This document shows positions 19,747 to 27,994 of a DNA stretch of 64,000 nt, in pieces; positions within the stretch are counted from its first letter, which is position 1; the number at the start of each line of letters is the position of its first letter. The notes under the pieces were generated by a model. The model saw only the letters and a list, made by a program, of their open reading frames with translations. It was not told the origin of the DNA and did not search any database. The stretch is from Candidatus Jettenia caeni (GTDB lineage Bacteria > Planctomycetota > Brocadiia > Brocadiales > Brocadiaceae). Position numbers and translations under genes: made by a program. The stretch is taken from the NCBI GenBank assembly GCA_000296795.1, contig BAFH01000002.1, forward strand, positions 124,001 to 188,000. Reading direction: 5' to 3'.

Positions 19747-20595
19747 ATGCAAATAAAAGCAACCTTTAAGGGAAAACCGGTAACCTTAGTAGGAAGGAAG
19801 CTGCAAGAGCAAGTAAAAGCGCCTAATTTTAAAGTCACATCCGGAGAATTACAAGAAATAACACTTGATGATTTTAAGAAGAAGATAAAAATTATCACGT
19901 CTTTCCTCTCCCTCGATACCCCTGTTTGCGATTTACAGGTAAAAGAGTTTAACAAAAGAGCCACTCAAGTATCTGAAGAAACGGTAATCTTGGGAATAAG
20001 TAAGGACTTACCCTTCGCTCAAAAGAGGTTTTGTGAAACAAACAACATTAAAAACGCCTTCATTCTATCCGACTATAAGTATTCTTCCTTTGGTATAAAC
20101 TACGGAGTCCTTATAAAAGATCTCAATCTTTTAGCAAGGTCCGTCATTATTCTGGATAAAAGTAATGAAGTCCGATACGTTCAGATAGTTGAAGAGTTAA
20201 CACATCCACCTGATTATGATGACGTTGTAAAAAATTTACATGAAATAGTAAAAAATCCGGAATTGCCTATCAAGGAAACAGTTCCTGCCCATTGTAAGCC
20301 CTGCGAAGGGGGTACTCCTCCTTTACCGGAAGAAACTATTGAGAGATTAATTCCTCTGTATCAGGATTGGGAATTAGTTGAAGGACAAAAACTTAAGAAA
20401 GAATTCAAATTCAAGGATTTTATAGAGGCAAAGTATTTTCTTGATCTCATCTCTGTCATCGCTGAAGAGCAGGGACACCACCCTACCCTGACTTTAGTAT
20501 ATAACAAATTAAGGATTACCCTAACTACGCATGCAGCCGGGGGGTTAACAGAAAATGATTTTATCATGGCAAGGATTGTTGATGAATTACAGTAG
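19747..20595 (+). CDS. Thiol peroxidase fused to pterin-4a-carbinolamine dehydratase
   Basis: A 282-residue two-domain protein. Residues 1 to about 168 are an atypical 2-Cys peroxiredoxin of the Tpx type, with peroxidatic C61 in SLDTPVC and resolving C96, the same positions as in E. coli Tpx. Residues about 182-282 are a complete pterin carbinolamine dehydratase domain: CKPCEGGTPPL, W208, EEQGHHP (H244, H245) and LTTHAAGGLTENDF. The first reduces peroxides with thioredoxin; the second dehydrates 4a-hydroxytetrahydropterin in known cases. There is no frameshift or internal ribosome site at the join, so the fusion appears genuine. AAGGG precedes the start. Confidence 0.9.
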   Translation: MQIKATFKGKPVTLVGRKLQEQVKAPNFKVTSGELQEITLDDFKKKIKIITSFLSLDTPVCDLQVKEFNKRATQVSEETVILGISKDLPFAQKRFCETNNIKNAFILSDYKYSSFGINYGVLIKDLNLLARSVIILDKSNEVRYVQIVEELTHPPDYDDVVKNLHEIVKNPELPIKETVPAHCKPCEGGTPPLPEETIERLIPLYQDWELVEGQKLKKEFKFKDFIEAKYFLDLISVIAEEQGHHPTLTLVYNKLRITLTTHAAGGLTENDFIMARIVDELQ

Positions 20596-20674
20596 ATAAA
20601 TCAAAATAATTTAGCGGGTCTATTCATTTCGTTTCGTCGTTTACGGGAAATAGTAATAAAGGAAGGAACAAGCA

Positions 20675-21187
20675 ATGAAAATAGCTGTACTTATCGAAGA
20701 TCATTATCAGATTCTGGAAGTCTGGTATCCTTACCTGCGTTTACGTGAAGAGGGTATTGAGACAGTGTTTGTAGGTACCGGTACAAAAAAGTCATATGAG
20801 AGCAAAGAAGGATACCCTGCACAAGAGGAACTCTCAATAAAAAATATAAATACCCATGATTTTGAAGGAGTTATTATCCCTGGCGGTTATGCGCCTGATG
20901 TCCTAAGGCGTTATGAGGAAATAAATACCTTTGTGAAAACTATGCATCAAAAGGGAAAACTCGTTGCTGCAATTTGCCATGCTGGTTGGGTTTTAGTTTC
21001 AGCCGGGATACTAAAGGGTAAAAAGGCAACATGTTTTTATGCGATAAAAGATGATGTTGTAAACGCAGGCGCTGAATTTCTTGATAAGGAAGTTGTAGTA
21101 GACGGTAACTTAATCACCTCACGCAATCCTTTTGATTTACCTGCATTTTGCACTCAAATTGTAAAATTCCTAAAACAGCATAGATAA
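20675..21187 (+). CDS. DJ-1/PfpI family protein
   Basis: A 170-residue protein of the DJ-1/ThiJ/PfpI superfamily. The nucleophile elbow is AAICHAGW with C101 and H102, and E15 sits in the position of the conserved acidic residue near the cysteine. PfpI-type members have been reported as proteases, chaperones or glyoxalase/deglycase-like stress proteins; which applies is not visible. It follows the peroxiredoxin fusion on the same strand, with a GGAAGGA ribosome site, in a probable stress-related group. Confidence 0.9.
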   Translation: MKIAVLIEDHYQILEVWYPYLRLREEGIETVFVGTGTKKSYESKEGYPAQEELSIKNINTHDFEGVIIPGGYAPDVLRRYEEINTFVKTMHQKGKLVAAICHAGWVLVSAGILKGKKATCFYAIKDDVVNAGAEFLDKEVVVDGNLITSRNPFDLPAFCTQIVKFLKQHR

Positions 21188-21199
21188 AGGAGATATTAT

Positions 21200-21433
21200 A
21201 TGTATATGGTAGGTTGGTTAATCGATATACTTATCATTGGTTTTGTGGTCTATTTTTTTCTGGAATACAAAACAAACAAACGCTACCAACACTACAAAAA
21301 AGTTAATCCCGAAGAGTCAACTTTGGATATTTTAAAAAGACGCTATGCCAGAGGAGAAATTACCGATATGGAATTTGAAAAAATTAAGAATAAATTAAAA
21401 GATGATTTATGGAAGAAAGACATAGTTTCTTAA
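21200..21433 (+). CDS. SHOCT-domain membrane peptide, copy 1
   Basis: A 77-residue protein. An N-terminal transmembrane helix (about residues 5-24) is followed by a short basic linker and a SHOCT domain, LDILKRRYARGEITDMEF. It starts 12 bases after the PfpI gene with AAGGAG upstream. SHOCT modules are short helical hairpins found at protein ends and thought to mediate oligomerisation. This is the most divergent of three tandem paralogues. Confidence 0.8.
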   Translation: MYMVGWLIDILIIGFVVYFFLEYKTNKRYQHYKKVNPEESTLDILKRRYARGEITDMEFEKIKNKLKDDLWKKDIVS

Positions 21434-21484
21434 ATTTTAAGATGCTCTTTCATATATGTTTCATACTATGGAAGGAGAAATTAC

Positions 21485-21709
21485 ATGTTTTGGTTTCACG
21501 GGCCTTTTAGTTGGTTACTTTTTTTTCTCGTAATTGGCATGGTGGCTTATTTGGTTATCAGATACACACCTATTCTAACGAAAAGAGGTGCAAAAAAAAG
21601 CCTTGCCGGTAGTGTTGGAGAATCGCCTTTAGAGATTTTGGAGAAACGTTTTGCCAGGGGGGAAATTACTGAAGAGGAATTTGACAAGATTAAGAAAAAA
21701 CTGGAATAA
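21485..21709 (+). CDS. SHOCT-domain membrane peptide, copy 2
   Basis: A 74-residue paralogue: opening MFWFHGPFSWLLFFL, one transmembrane helix, then SHOCT LEILEKRFARGEITEEEF at the end. GAAGGAG precedes the start. It shares the architecture and much of the sequence of the gene that follows, pointing to tandem duplication. Confidence 0.82.
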   Translation: MFWFHGPFSWLLFFLVIGMVAYLVIRYTPILTKRGAKKSLAGSVGESPLEILEKRFARGEITEEEFDKIKKKLE

Positions 21710-21806
21710 GCATAAGGGTGAAAGATTTGCAGGAACAGAGAAATGCGCACTCCTTTGTAAATAACATATAATTCACTTCTAATTTATACAGGGAAGGAGA
21801 TATGAG

Positions 21807-22037
21807 ATGTTTTGGTGGTTTAATCCGTTTACCTGGTTAATCTTTTTTTGCGTAATTGGTGTAGCAGTTTATTTAATTATAAAATACGAACTTGTGGTAA
21901 CGAGCAAAGGTGTGAGAAAAAGATTTGAAACCGAAACCAAAGAATCAGCTTTAGAAATCTTAGAAAAGCGATTGGCCAGAGGAGAGATTACCGGAGAAGA
22001 GTTTGAAATGATTAAAAAAAAATTGGAAGAAACATAA
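21807..22037 (+). CDS. SHOCT-domain membrane peptide, copy 3
   Basis: A 76-residue paralogue beginning MFWWFNPFTWLIFF, with a single transmembrane helix and SHOCT domain LEILEKRLARGEITGEEF. GAAGGAGAT lies upstream. Each of the three copies has its own ribosome site, with gaps of 51 and 97 bases, so they may be made in stoichiometric amounts from one transcript. Confidence 0.82.
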   Translation: MFWWFNPFTWLIFFCVIGVAVYLIIKYELVVTSKGVRKRFETETKESALEILEKRLARGEITGEEFEMIKKKLEET

Positions 22038-22114
22038 GGATGGGATAGTTATAAGAATAGAGAAGGATGTATTCCTGCATAAGAGCAAATCTTCGTGGCT
22101 GCTTTTAATGTAGA

Positions 22115-22142
22115 GTAGGGCAAGGCTAAAGCCTCGCCCTAC
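22115..22142. repeat. Palindromic repeat, GTAGGGC...GCCCTAC family
   Basis: A 28-base near-perfect palindrome with outer arms GTAGGGC and GCCCTAC around AAGGCTAAAGCCT, in the gap before the aldolase gene. Other members lie at 12571 (partial), 31704 and 35941. Confidence 0.8.
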
Positions 22143-22203
22143 ATCTTCGTTTTTTCACGAGTCGCTGTCAAGGGTGGCTTATTTTAAAAAATGCGGATAA
22201 AAT

Positions 22204-23265
22204 ATGGCCAATATGATAGATAAGATTATTACTATCTTAGGAAATAACGCTAAATACCTTTTAGAGCATACATGTACTACCATTACGAAAGACAACTTGC
22301 ATCTGCCAGGACCTGATTTTGTTGATAAAATTTTTGCTCTATCAGACAGGCCGAACAGGGTTTTAAGAACCTTACAGGAGATTTTTGATCAGGGGAGACT
22401 TGCGGGCACAGGATACCTTTCAATACTGCCGGTGGATCAAGGTGTAGAGCACTCAGCAGGTTCTGCCTTTGCGCCAAATCCGCTCTATTTCGATCCGGAA
22501 AATATTGTGAAACTTGCTATTGAAGGAGGTTGTAACTCAGTTGCTTCAACGCTGGGAGTTTTAGGAGCTGTCTCACGAAAATATGCTCATAAGATTCCCT
22601 TTATCCTGAAAATTAACCACAATGAGCTTCTAAGCTATCCGAACTCTTATGATCAAACCCTGTTTGCATCCGTTGAACAGGCGTTTGATATGGGAGCCGT
22701 AGGGGTAGGAGCTACGGTATACTTTGGTTCAGAAGAATCACGCAGACAAATAGAAGAGATTCGTGATGCATTCGAATGCGCACATAACTTAGGCATGTTT
22801 ACCGTACTCTGGTGCTACCTGCGGAATGAGAATTTTAAAAAGGATGGCATTAACTACGAGGAATCCGCAGATTTAACAGGACAGGCAAATCATCTGGGAG
22901 TTACCATAGAAGCAGACATTATAAAGCAGAAACAACCCATGAATAACGGTGGGTATACTGCACTCAGGTTCGGTAAAACACATCCCCTTGTTTATAAGCA
23001 ACTAACTTCTGATCATCCAATAGATTTGGCACGATATCAAGTGGCAAACTGTTATATGGGAAGGATTGGTCTTATTAACTCCGGTGGACCTTCTGGCGAA
23101 AACGATCTACAACAAGCGGTAAAGACGGCTGTGATAAACAAAAAAGCAGGTGGCATGGGACTGATTACGGGTAGAAAGGCATTTCAGAAACCGATGAAAG
23201 AAGGGGTTGAACTCTTGCATGCTGTGCAAGATGTCTATCTCGCGAAAGAAATAGACATAGCATAG
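22204..23265 (+). CDS. fbaB: Class I fructose-bisphosphate aldolase (FbaB/DhnA type)
   Basis: A 353-residue protein of the DeoC/FbaB aldolase family. Family segments include [40 protein letters not shown] and, near the end, [13 protein letters not shown]. Such enzymes cleave fructose 1,6-bisphosphate through a Schiff base without metal. I did not assign the Schiff-base lysine with certainty. It stands alone downstream of the SHOCT genes and is convergent with the gas vesicle operon. Confidence 0.88.
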   Translation: MANMIDKIITILGNNAKYLLEHTCTTITKDNLHLPGPDFVDKIFALSDRPNRVLRTLQEIFDQGRLAGTGYLSILPVDQGVEHSAGSAFAPNPLYFDPENIVKLAIEGGCNSVASTLGVLGAVSRKYAHKIPFILKINHNELLSYPNSYDQTLFASVEQAFDMGAVGVGATVYFGSEESRRQIEEIRDAFECAHNLGMFTVLWCYLRNENFKKDGINYEESADLTGQANHLGVTIEADIIKQKQPMNNGGYTALRFGKTHPLVYKQLTSDHPIDLARYQVANCYMGRIGLINSGGPSGENDLQQAVKTAVINKKAGGMGLITGRKAFQKPMKEGVELLHAVQDVYLAKEIDIA

Positions 23266-23360
23266 CAGATGAAAAAATGGATTCTCAATATACCTCTTTC
23301 GTTGCCCTGTATCTTTCCTATTTATTGAGGTGCAAGTATTGCGGTAAAACTCTTATGTCT

Positions 23361-23696
23361 TTATAGCAACTTACCGAGGGGACCAAGATCTACATTCAGG
23401 TCTTCCGTTTTTAAACCAAATTGAGATTTAAGTTCTTCCATTTTTTCTGCTAATTTCATAAAAGTAATACCCAGATTATTTACCTCTTCCCTGCTCAATG
23501 TGCCGCTATCAATACGCCTGATAGCCTGGCGTTCCAGAAGTTCGCGAAGTAATTCAATAACCGTAAGCACTAATTTTGCAAGCCCCTTACTCACATCCTT
23601 CTGGTCAATATTGATATGATTTGGTAAAATGTTTTTTTTCCCATCTGACATGATACAGCTAAATATATCCGGTGCATTCGTTTCAATAGTAGGCAT
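23361..23696 (-). CDS. gvpK: Gas vesicle protein GvpK
   Basis: A 111-residue protein from ATG 23696, preceded by GGAGG; a TTG four codons earlier is a weaker option. GLAKLVLTVIELLRELLERQ and the closing LNVDLGPLGKLL are diagnostic of GvpK, an accessory protein needed for proper vesicle shape or assembly in several species. It is the last gene of the minus-strand gas vesicle run. Confidence 0.94.
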   Translation of the reverse strand: MPTIETNAPDIFSCIMSDGKKNILPNHINIDQKDVSKGLAKLVLTVIELLRELLERQAIRRIDSGTLSREEVNNLGITFMKLAEKMEELKSQFGLKTEDLNVDLGPLGKLL

Positions 23697-23755
23697 AAAT
23701 ACCTCCAAGGGTGGTATGAGACTTCCTCAAAAAAATGCTTTTTTCGTATAGAGAA

Positions 23756-23995
23756 TCAGCTACTTTCAATCTTCAATGTTGCGTCAAAATACTGTGTTTG
23801 CATCTTTTTCGATTGAAAAATCCCTTTATACAAACACCTTGTTTTGTCAATTTTATCAATTTCTTCGGCATATTCCTTTAAGAGCTTATCCAGGGTTCCT
23901 TTGTAAAAGGTTCGAGCCATTTCAAGTTCTTTTTCGGTTGCATACACGCTATACCATAAAATGAAATTTTGTTTTTCAAGCTCTTTGCTGTCCAT
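23756..23995 (-). CDS. Small helical protein in the gas vesicle operon
   Basis: A 79-residue charged protein starting MDSKELEKQNFILWY and predicted by its heptad-like pattern to be mainly helical. I do not recognise a named Gvp family. It lies between gvpK and a GvpA/J-family gene with gaps of 59 and 17 bases, so it is very likely part of the same transcript and may be an accessory gas vesicle protein. Confidence 0.6.
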   Translation of the reverse strand: MDSKELEKQNFILWYSVYATEKELEMARTFYKGTLDKLLKEYAEEIDKIDKTRCLYKGIFQSKKMQTQYFDATLKIESS

Positions 23996-24012
23996 TTTTT
24001 ATTCCTCGTATC

Positions 24013-24315
24013 TTATTTCTTAGATTCGAGTATTTCTATACGCTTTTTGAGTGCCTCTAACTCATCTGCATTCTGTACCGTAGTGGATTGAGAGTTGAAA
24101 TCCTTATTGGTAATCCACCAATCCATACCCATCTCTTTTGCCTTCTCCACAGAGGCAATCATAAGGCGTATCTGAATGGTCAAGAGTTCAATATCAACAA
24201 GCTTAATCTTAATATCGCCCGCAATAACAAGTCCTTTATCTAAAATTCGCTCTAACACATCGGCAATCGTTGCAGAATTTGTTGATTGATTTATAACTCC
24301 ACGCTGTTTGTCCAT
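24013..24315 (-). CDS. gvpJ: GvpA/GvpJ-family gas vesicle protein
   Basis: A 100-residue protein from ATG 24315 (AGGAAAGG upstream; a TTG at 24363 is the longer alternative). The core ATIADVLERILDKGLVIAG followed by DIKIKLVDIELLTIQIRLMI is the GvpA fold. The C-terminal extension has a helical, possibly coiled-coil tail (ELEALKKRIEIL), as in GvpJ/GvpM/GvpS minor components. These are thought to nucleate or cap the vesicle. Which minor type it is cannot be fixed by reading alone. Confidence 0.85.
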   Translation of the reverse strand: MDKQRGVINQSTNSATIADVLERILDKGLVIAGDIKIKLVDIELLTIQIRLMIASVEKAKEMGMDWWITNKDFNSQSTTVQNADELEALKKRIEILESKK

Positions 24316-24476
24316 ATTCGGCCTTTCCTGTTTTAGATTATCTGTGGACTCTGTTTCTCCCAACCTAATCTCTTTACTGAATGGGATAGCACAGATAGTC
24401 TATTTGTCCGTTCAACATTATTTACAGATCTCCATTAGAGACAGCGCCGGTTGACGATGGTTACTGTAAAGAGATT

Positions 24477-24932
24477 TCATTTGTATGTTTCCCGGTTAAA
24501 TCGCTGGGCGGATGATTCTGATTGTGCCTGTCTTGCAGTTTCCACGGAGGTTAACAAAGCCTTCAATCCTATGTATATCAGATCAATATTAGCCACGGAG
24601 ATAGTAATATCACCGTGTATTACAACACCGGTGTTAAGAACACGATCCAGCGTCTCACAGAGGGAAATATGCTGATTTTCCAAGAATGAAGGGGTTGCTA
24701 AACCTTCAGTTCTTTTTTCTATCAGTTCCTTTTCCTCTGCAGACAAATGGACCCATGGCTGATTTTGTATCTGATCATTTCCCTGTCGTAATTCACCCTC
24801 ACCCATACCCTCCCCCTGAAAGGGAGAAGGATGGGGAGGAGGTAATTCCGGATCTGTAATAAGAAAAAAGCGTTCCCTCAGCATTGAAAACACTTTATGA
24901 AATAGCTTAAACAGGTTCTTCAAAATATCCAT
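24477..24932 (-). CDS. GvpA-family minor gas vesicle protein with an inserted repeat
   Basis: A 151-residue protein from ATG 24932 (TTG 24950 is an alternative start). The C-terminal half carries the GvpA fold: LCETLDRVLNTGVVIHGD and ITISVANIDLIYIGLKALL. The N-terminal part starts with a short amphipathic segment (LKNLFKLFHKVFSML) and then a Pro/Gly-rich stretch, PPPHPSPFQGEGMGEGEL, encoded by a dispersed palindromic DNA repeat at 24792-24844. The frame is kept open through the repeat, so the gene may still be functional with an added low-complexity linker. It is likely a GvpJ/M/S-type minor component. Confidence 0.78.
   Translation of the reverse strand: MDILKNLFKLFHKVFSMLRERFFLITDPELPPPHPSPFQGEGMGEGELRQGNDQIQNQPWVHLSAEEKELIEKRTEGLATPSFLENQHISLCETLDRVLNTGVVIHGDITISVANIDLIYIGLKALLTSVETARQAQSESSAQRFNRETYK
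24792..24844. repeat. Dispersed palindromic repeat inside a gvp coding sequence
   Basis: TTCACCCTCACCCATACCC on one side mirrors GGATGGGGAGGAGGTAA on the other around CTCCCCCTGAAAGGGAGAAG. It is of the same C-rich/G-rich palindrome class as the elements at 19374-19602. It lies wholly within the GvpA-family gene at 24477-24932 without breaking the frame. Confidence 0.75.
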
Positions 24933-24984
24933 ACCATTGTTACCATCCAATAAAATATTCTTTGATTGTACTTTCTTTCATACC

Positions 24985-27261
24985 TTAATTGAGGGCATCT
25001 CCGTATAACTTCTTTCCTAGTGATTGTAATGCTTTTATTCCTACAATCTCTCCCTCCTGTTTATGAATGATGCATAAGGAATCAACGGGAAACAATTTTT
25101 TGAAAACATAAAGCATCTTTTCCTCATATACAATCCTGTTTACACAAACAGGACATTCAGCACCGATGATGTCCTTTCCCGGATATGGATGTACCATATT
25201 TAAAATCCCCTGCTCAATGGGAATTTTTAGTCTCTTTACAGCCTCTAAAAGATCTTTTGTTTCTTCGTAGGCCATTTCGGTTGGAATAGCAATGGGAATA
25301 AAGAGAGATTTTTCCTTATCATGGAGTAAGGTTAAAAGTTTTTTTATCTTTTTTGATAGATCTACCAAAAAAGCCGAAATCTTCGGCATACGGACATTGT
25401 TTTTATATTTTAAAAAGAGATTAAAAAAAAATTTTAACCAATCAAGCGTTAGCTCCGGCATTTCTAAAAATCGTATGAAATGTCCTGTTGGAGCTGTATC
25501 AAGAATAAAGATGTCGAAACTCCCTTTATCCATGTAATCAATAATTGAGGTGATAGCCATAACTTCGTCAATGCCAGGTGGTGTTATCTCTATAAGAGAT
25601 TCCATAATCTCCTTCTCGAACACTACGTGAACAGAAGCATCTCTTTTTGTGAAAGCTGTCATAAAATCCCGGATCTCTTCTGAGTAAAGAAGCTTTAGTT
25701 TTTGATACTCTTCTTCTGCATTCATTTCCTGAATGGATAGATTATGAAGAGATAAACCATCACCTCCAATCACTACATCCAGACAATCTGAGAGTGAATG
25801 AGCCGGATCTGTTGAAAAAAGTAATATACGCTTTTCCGGATAAGAATTTGACAATGACAGCGCCGTCGCGCATGCTAGAGTTGTCTTACCAACACCTCCT
25901 TTACCACTAAACAGTAAAAATTCCAGGCTGGATTTTAGCGCAGGCAATCGCTTCATCTCATTCGAGAATACCTTCATTCCTCCTGGCTCATTTTTATGAA
26001 GAGGAAATTCAGGGAAATCCCCTGTCTGTTTTGGAAGCAAGGAACTCAAGCGGGTATCGCCCGGAAATTCTCCTAAACTGCCATTTTGAACACCTTGATT
26101 ATTATCTTGAGTCAGGCAAAAAGCTTCATCAGCATGCATAATATTTTGTTTTCTGAGGGCAAAGCATTCATCTCCATAACAATTATTTTGCACAGGATAT
26201 GTATCCTTGATCTTATATTTTGCTGTAAAAATTTCTTTTTGCAGCGAATCATTTACCTCTCCTCTGGTTATTTCTTTTAAGGGAGGTACGGGAGAATGGA
26301 TCATGAGGTTGCTTCTTTCCCTGGTATCATCTTGATGGAAAGAATTCACCATCGCTTGTGCAAACTTTAGTAATGACTCTTTTCCCTGAATTTCAGCATT
26401 GTATAAAGGCATACGTAAGAGATTATATCCATGTAGGGAAGATTTTATCTCATCAACATGCTTTGCTTGCCGTGAATACTGTGTGCTGCAGAAATAACAA
26501 TCACTTACGGGATAAACGCGGTTAATAATAACCGTCTTTACCGGAACTTTATATTTCTTTAAAACAGACAAAAAACGCTGTGTTTCTTTCATACTCAAAA
26601 TTTCTGGCAACATTACTGGCACAAACTCACATGACTTATCCTGCAGCATACGCTCAATCTTTTTTGCACCCTTTATAAATGCTTCAATAAATGCATCGGC
26701 GTCATCGGGTTGATAGCGCTTTACATACAGCTTTGATAAATATCGATGCTTCTCCATCATCAAGTTGAGAACGTAGGTCCACTTCTTTACGAGATAAGGC
26801 ATTTGCATGAATTTCATAGTATGCCCGGTTGGTGCAGTATCAAGTATAATACTATCATAAGCATTACTTTCTGTTAAATTCGCCAATTCTATCATTCCCA
26901 TCAATTCGTCTATTCCGGGTAACGAAATGGAAAGAAGATTAGAAATGTCAGCCTCATCAAGAAAACTACCTCTATTGATTATTTTCTTAAGTGCGCTACT
27001 ATACTTTTCGATAAATTTCTGGAAAGATATCCGTGCATCTATCTCCCATACCTTAAGATTATCGAAATCGTTTGTATTCTTCAGGCTATCCATAAGGGAG
27101 TGTGCAGGATCAAGAGAGGCTAGCAGGATGCGTTTTTGTGGATTTTTATCTGCAAGATAGAGTGCAGTTGCTACCGCTGATGTTGTTTTACCAACACCGC
27201 CTTTACCCCCAAAACAAATTAAGGATACTGTGGTATTTGTTAGAAATAAGGGAATCTGCAC
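24985..27261 (-). CDS. Tandem ArsA/Get3-family ATPase in the gas vesicle operon
   Basis: A 758-residue protein made of two ArsA/Get3 units. The first deviant Walker A is GGKGGVGKTT at residues 18-27, the second SGKGGVGKTT near residue 453. Both halves keep the switch II motif DTAPTGH, and both carry a CxxC zinc-type pair (CYFC and CPVC). A variable linker of about 110 residues joins them. ArsA couples ATP use to metalloid export, but no ArsB partner is nearby. Get3 uses the same fold with CxxC zinc to shield hydrophobic tail-anchored proteins. In a gas vesicle operon a chaperone role for hydrophobic GvpA seems more likely; this is inference. Confidence 0.85.
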   Translation of the reverse strand: MQIPLFLTNTTVSLICFGGKGGVGKTTSAVATALYLADKNPQKRILLASLDPAHSLMDSLKNTNDFDNLKVWEIDARISFQKFIEKYSSALKKIINRGSFLDEADISNLLSISLPGIDELMGMIELANLTESNAYDSIILDTAPTGHTMKFMQMPYLVKKWTYVLNLMMEKHRYLSKLYVKRYQPDDADAFIEAFIKGAKKIERMLQDKSCEFVPVMLPEILSMKETQRFLSVLKKYKVPVKTVIINRVYPVSDCYFCSTQYSRQAKHVDEIKSSLHGYNLLRMPLYNAEIQGKESLLKFAQAMVNSFHQDDTRERSNLMIHSPVPPLKEITRGEVNDSLQKEIFTAKYKIKDTYPVQNNCYGDECFALRKQNIMHADEAFCLTQDNNQGVQNGSLGEFPGDTRLSSLLPKQTGDFPEFPLHKNEPGGMKVFSNEMKRLPALKSSLEFLLFSGKGGVGKTTLACATALSLSNSYPEKRILLFSTDPAHSLSDCLDVVIGGDGLSLHNLSIQEMNAEEEYQKLKLLYSEEIRDFMTAFTKRDASVHVVFEKEIMESLIEITPPGIDEVMAITSIIDYMDKGSFDIFILDTAPTGHFIRFLEMPELTLDWLKFFFNLFLKYKNNVRMPKISAFLVDLSKKIKKLLTLLHDKEKSLFIPIAIPTEMAYEETKDLLEAVKRLKIPIEQGILNMVHPYPGKDIIGAECPVCVNRIVYEEKMLYVFKKLFPVDSLCIIHKQEGEIVGIKALQSLGKKLYGDALN

Positions 27262-27483
27262 ATATCCTCTTGAGTGTTAATAGTAAGAAAAATAAGAGTT
27301 GAATTCTCCCGTTATAGCTAAAAAAATCTATGTTTCGAAAAGTTTTTGGAGAATCCCTTGATTTTAAGCCCGATTCTGGCGTTTACATTTCTAAAATCAT
27401 AGGTATTTGACTATAATTCAATCGCCTTCAATTGAGCCAGGACATTTCGCATGCTCTTGCCTTGCAGCATGAGGCCAAATTCT

Positions 27484-27786
27484 TCAATCTTCTTCATCCT
27501 CTTCAATCTCACGGCTTTCATTACATTCTTCCTGTTCTTCCGTTACTCCATACTGTTTCTTTTTATATTCTTCTATCTGTTCCAGCCGATTTAAGAGTTC
27601 CGATTCTTTCTTATCAAACTCCTCTTCAGTAATCTTGCCCGTTTCAAGCATCATGTAAAGTTCGGATAGTTGTACGGTAATATCCTCTTCGTTTAAGAAC
27701 TCATCCTCGGCAGCTTTATGAATCTGCTTGAATATATACGACAGGCCTTTTACTGGTGAAAACAAAATATCATCAACTAACAACAT
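27484..27786 (-). CDS. gvpG: Gas vesicle protein GvpG
   Basis: A 100-residue acidic protein with the GvpG opening LLVDDILFSPVKGLSYIFKQIHKAAEDE, here recognised by SPVKGLSYIFKQI, followed by a coiled-coil region with a SHOCT-like KITEEEFDKKE and a Glu-rich tail. GvpG is an accessory protein that interacts with GvpF/L. AGGAGGAG precedes the start. It lies 222 bases upstream of the ATPase gene. Confidence 0.92.
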   Translation of the reverse strand: MLLVDDILFSPVKGLSYIFKQIHKAAEDEFLNEEDITVQLSELYMMLETGKITEEEFDKKESELLNRLEQIEEYKKKQYGVTEEQEECNESREIEEDEED

Positions 27787-27994
27787 AGTATAATCTCCTC
27801 CTGATAAACCAAAAAACCGGTAATTATTCAGTTGCCTGAAGTTTGGTTGTACAGAAATGAGAAAGGATATTTTTTTCTCCCTTTGTCACTCTCCGTGGAA
27901 TAAAAGATCTCACTTTTTTATAAGCGAAAGATTCTTTTCCCGTTCTGAATACCCATCAAACTTCATCTGGCTAAACAATTACACAAACTGATAT

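Noticed and set aside
24985-27261. Arsenite-pump ATPase as the plain annotation
   Set aside because: The fold is right but there is no ArsB, ArsR or other arsenic gene, and the location is a gas vesicle operon; the family name alone would mislead.
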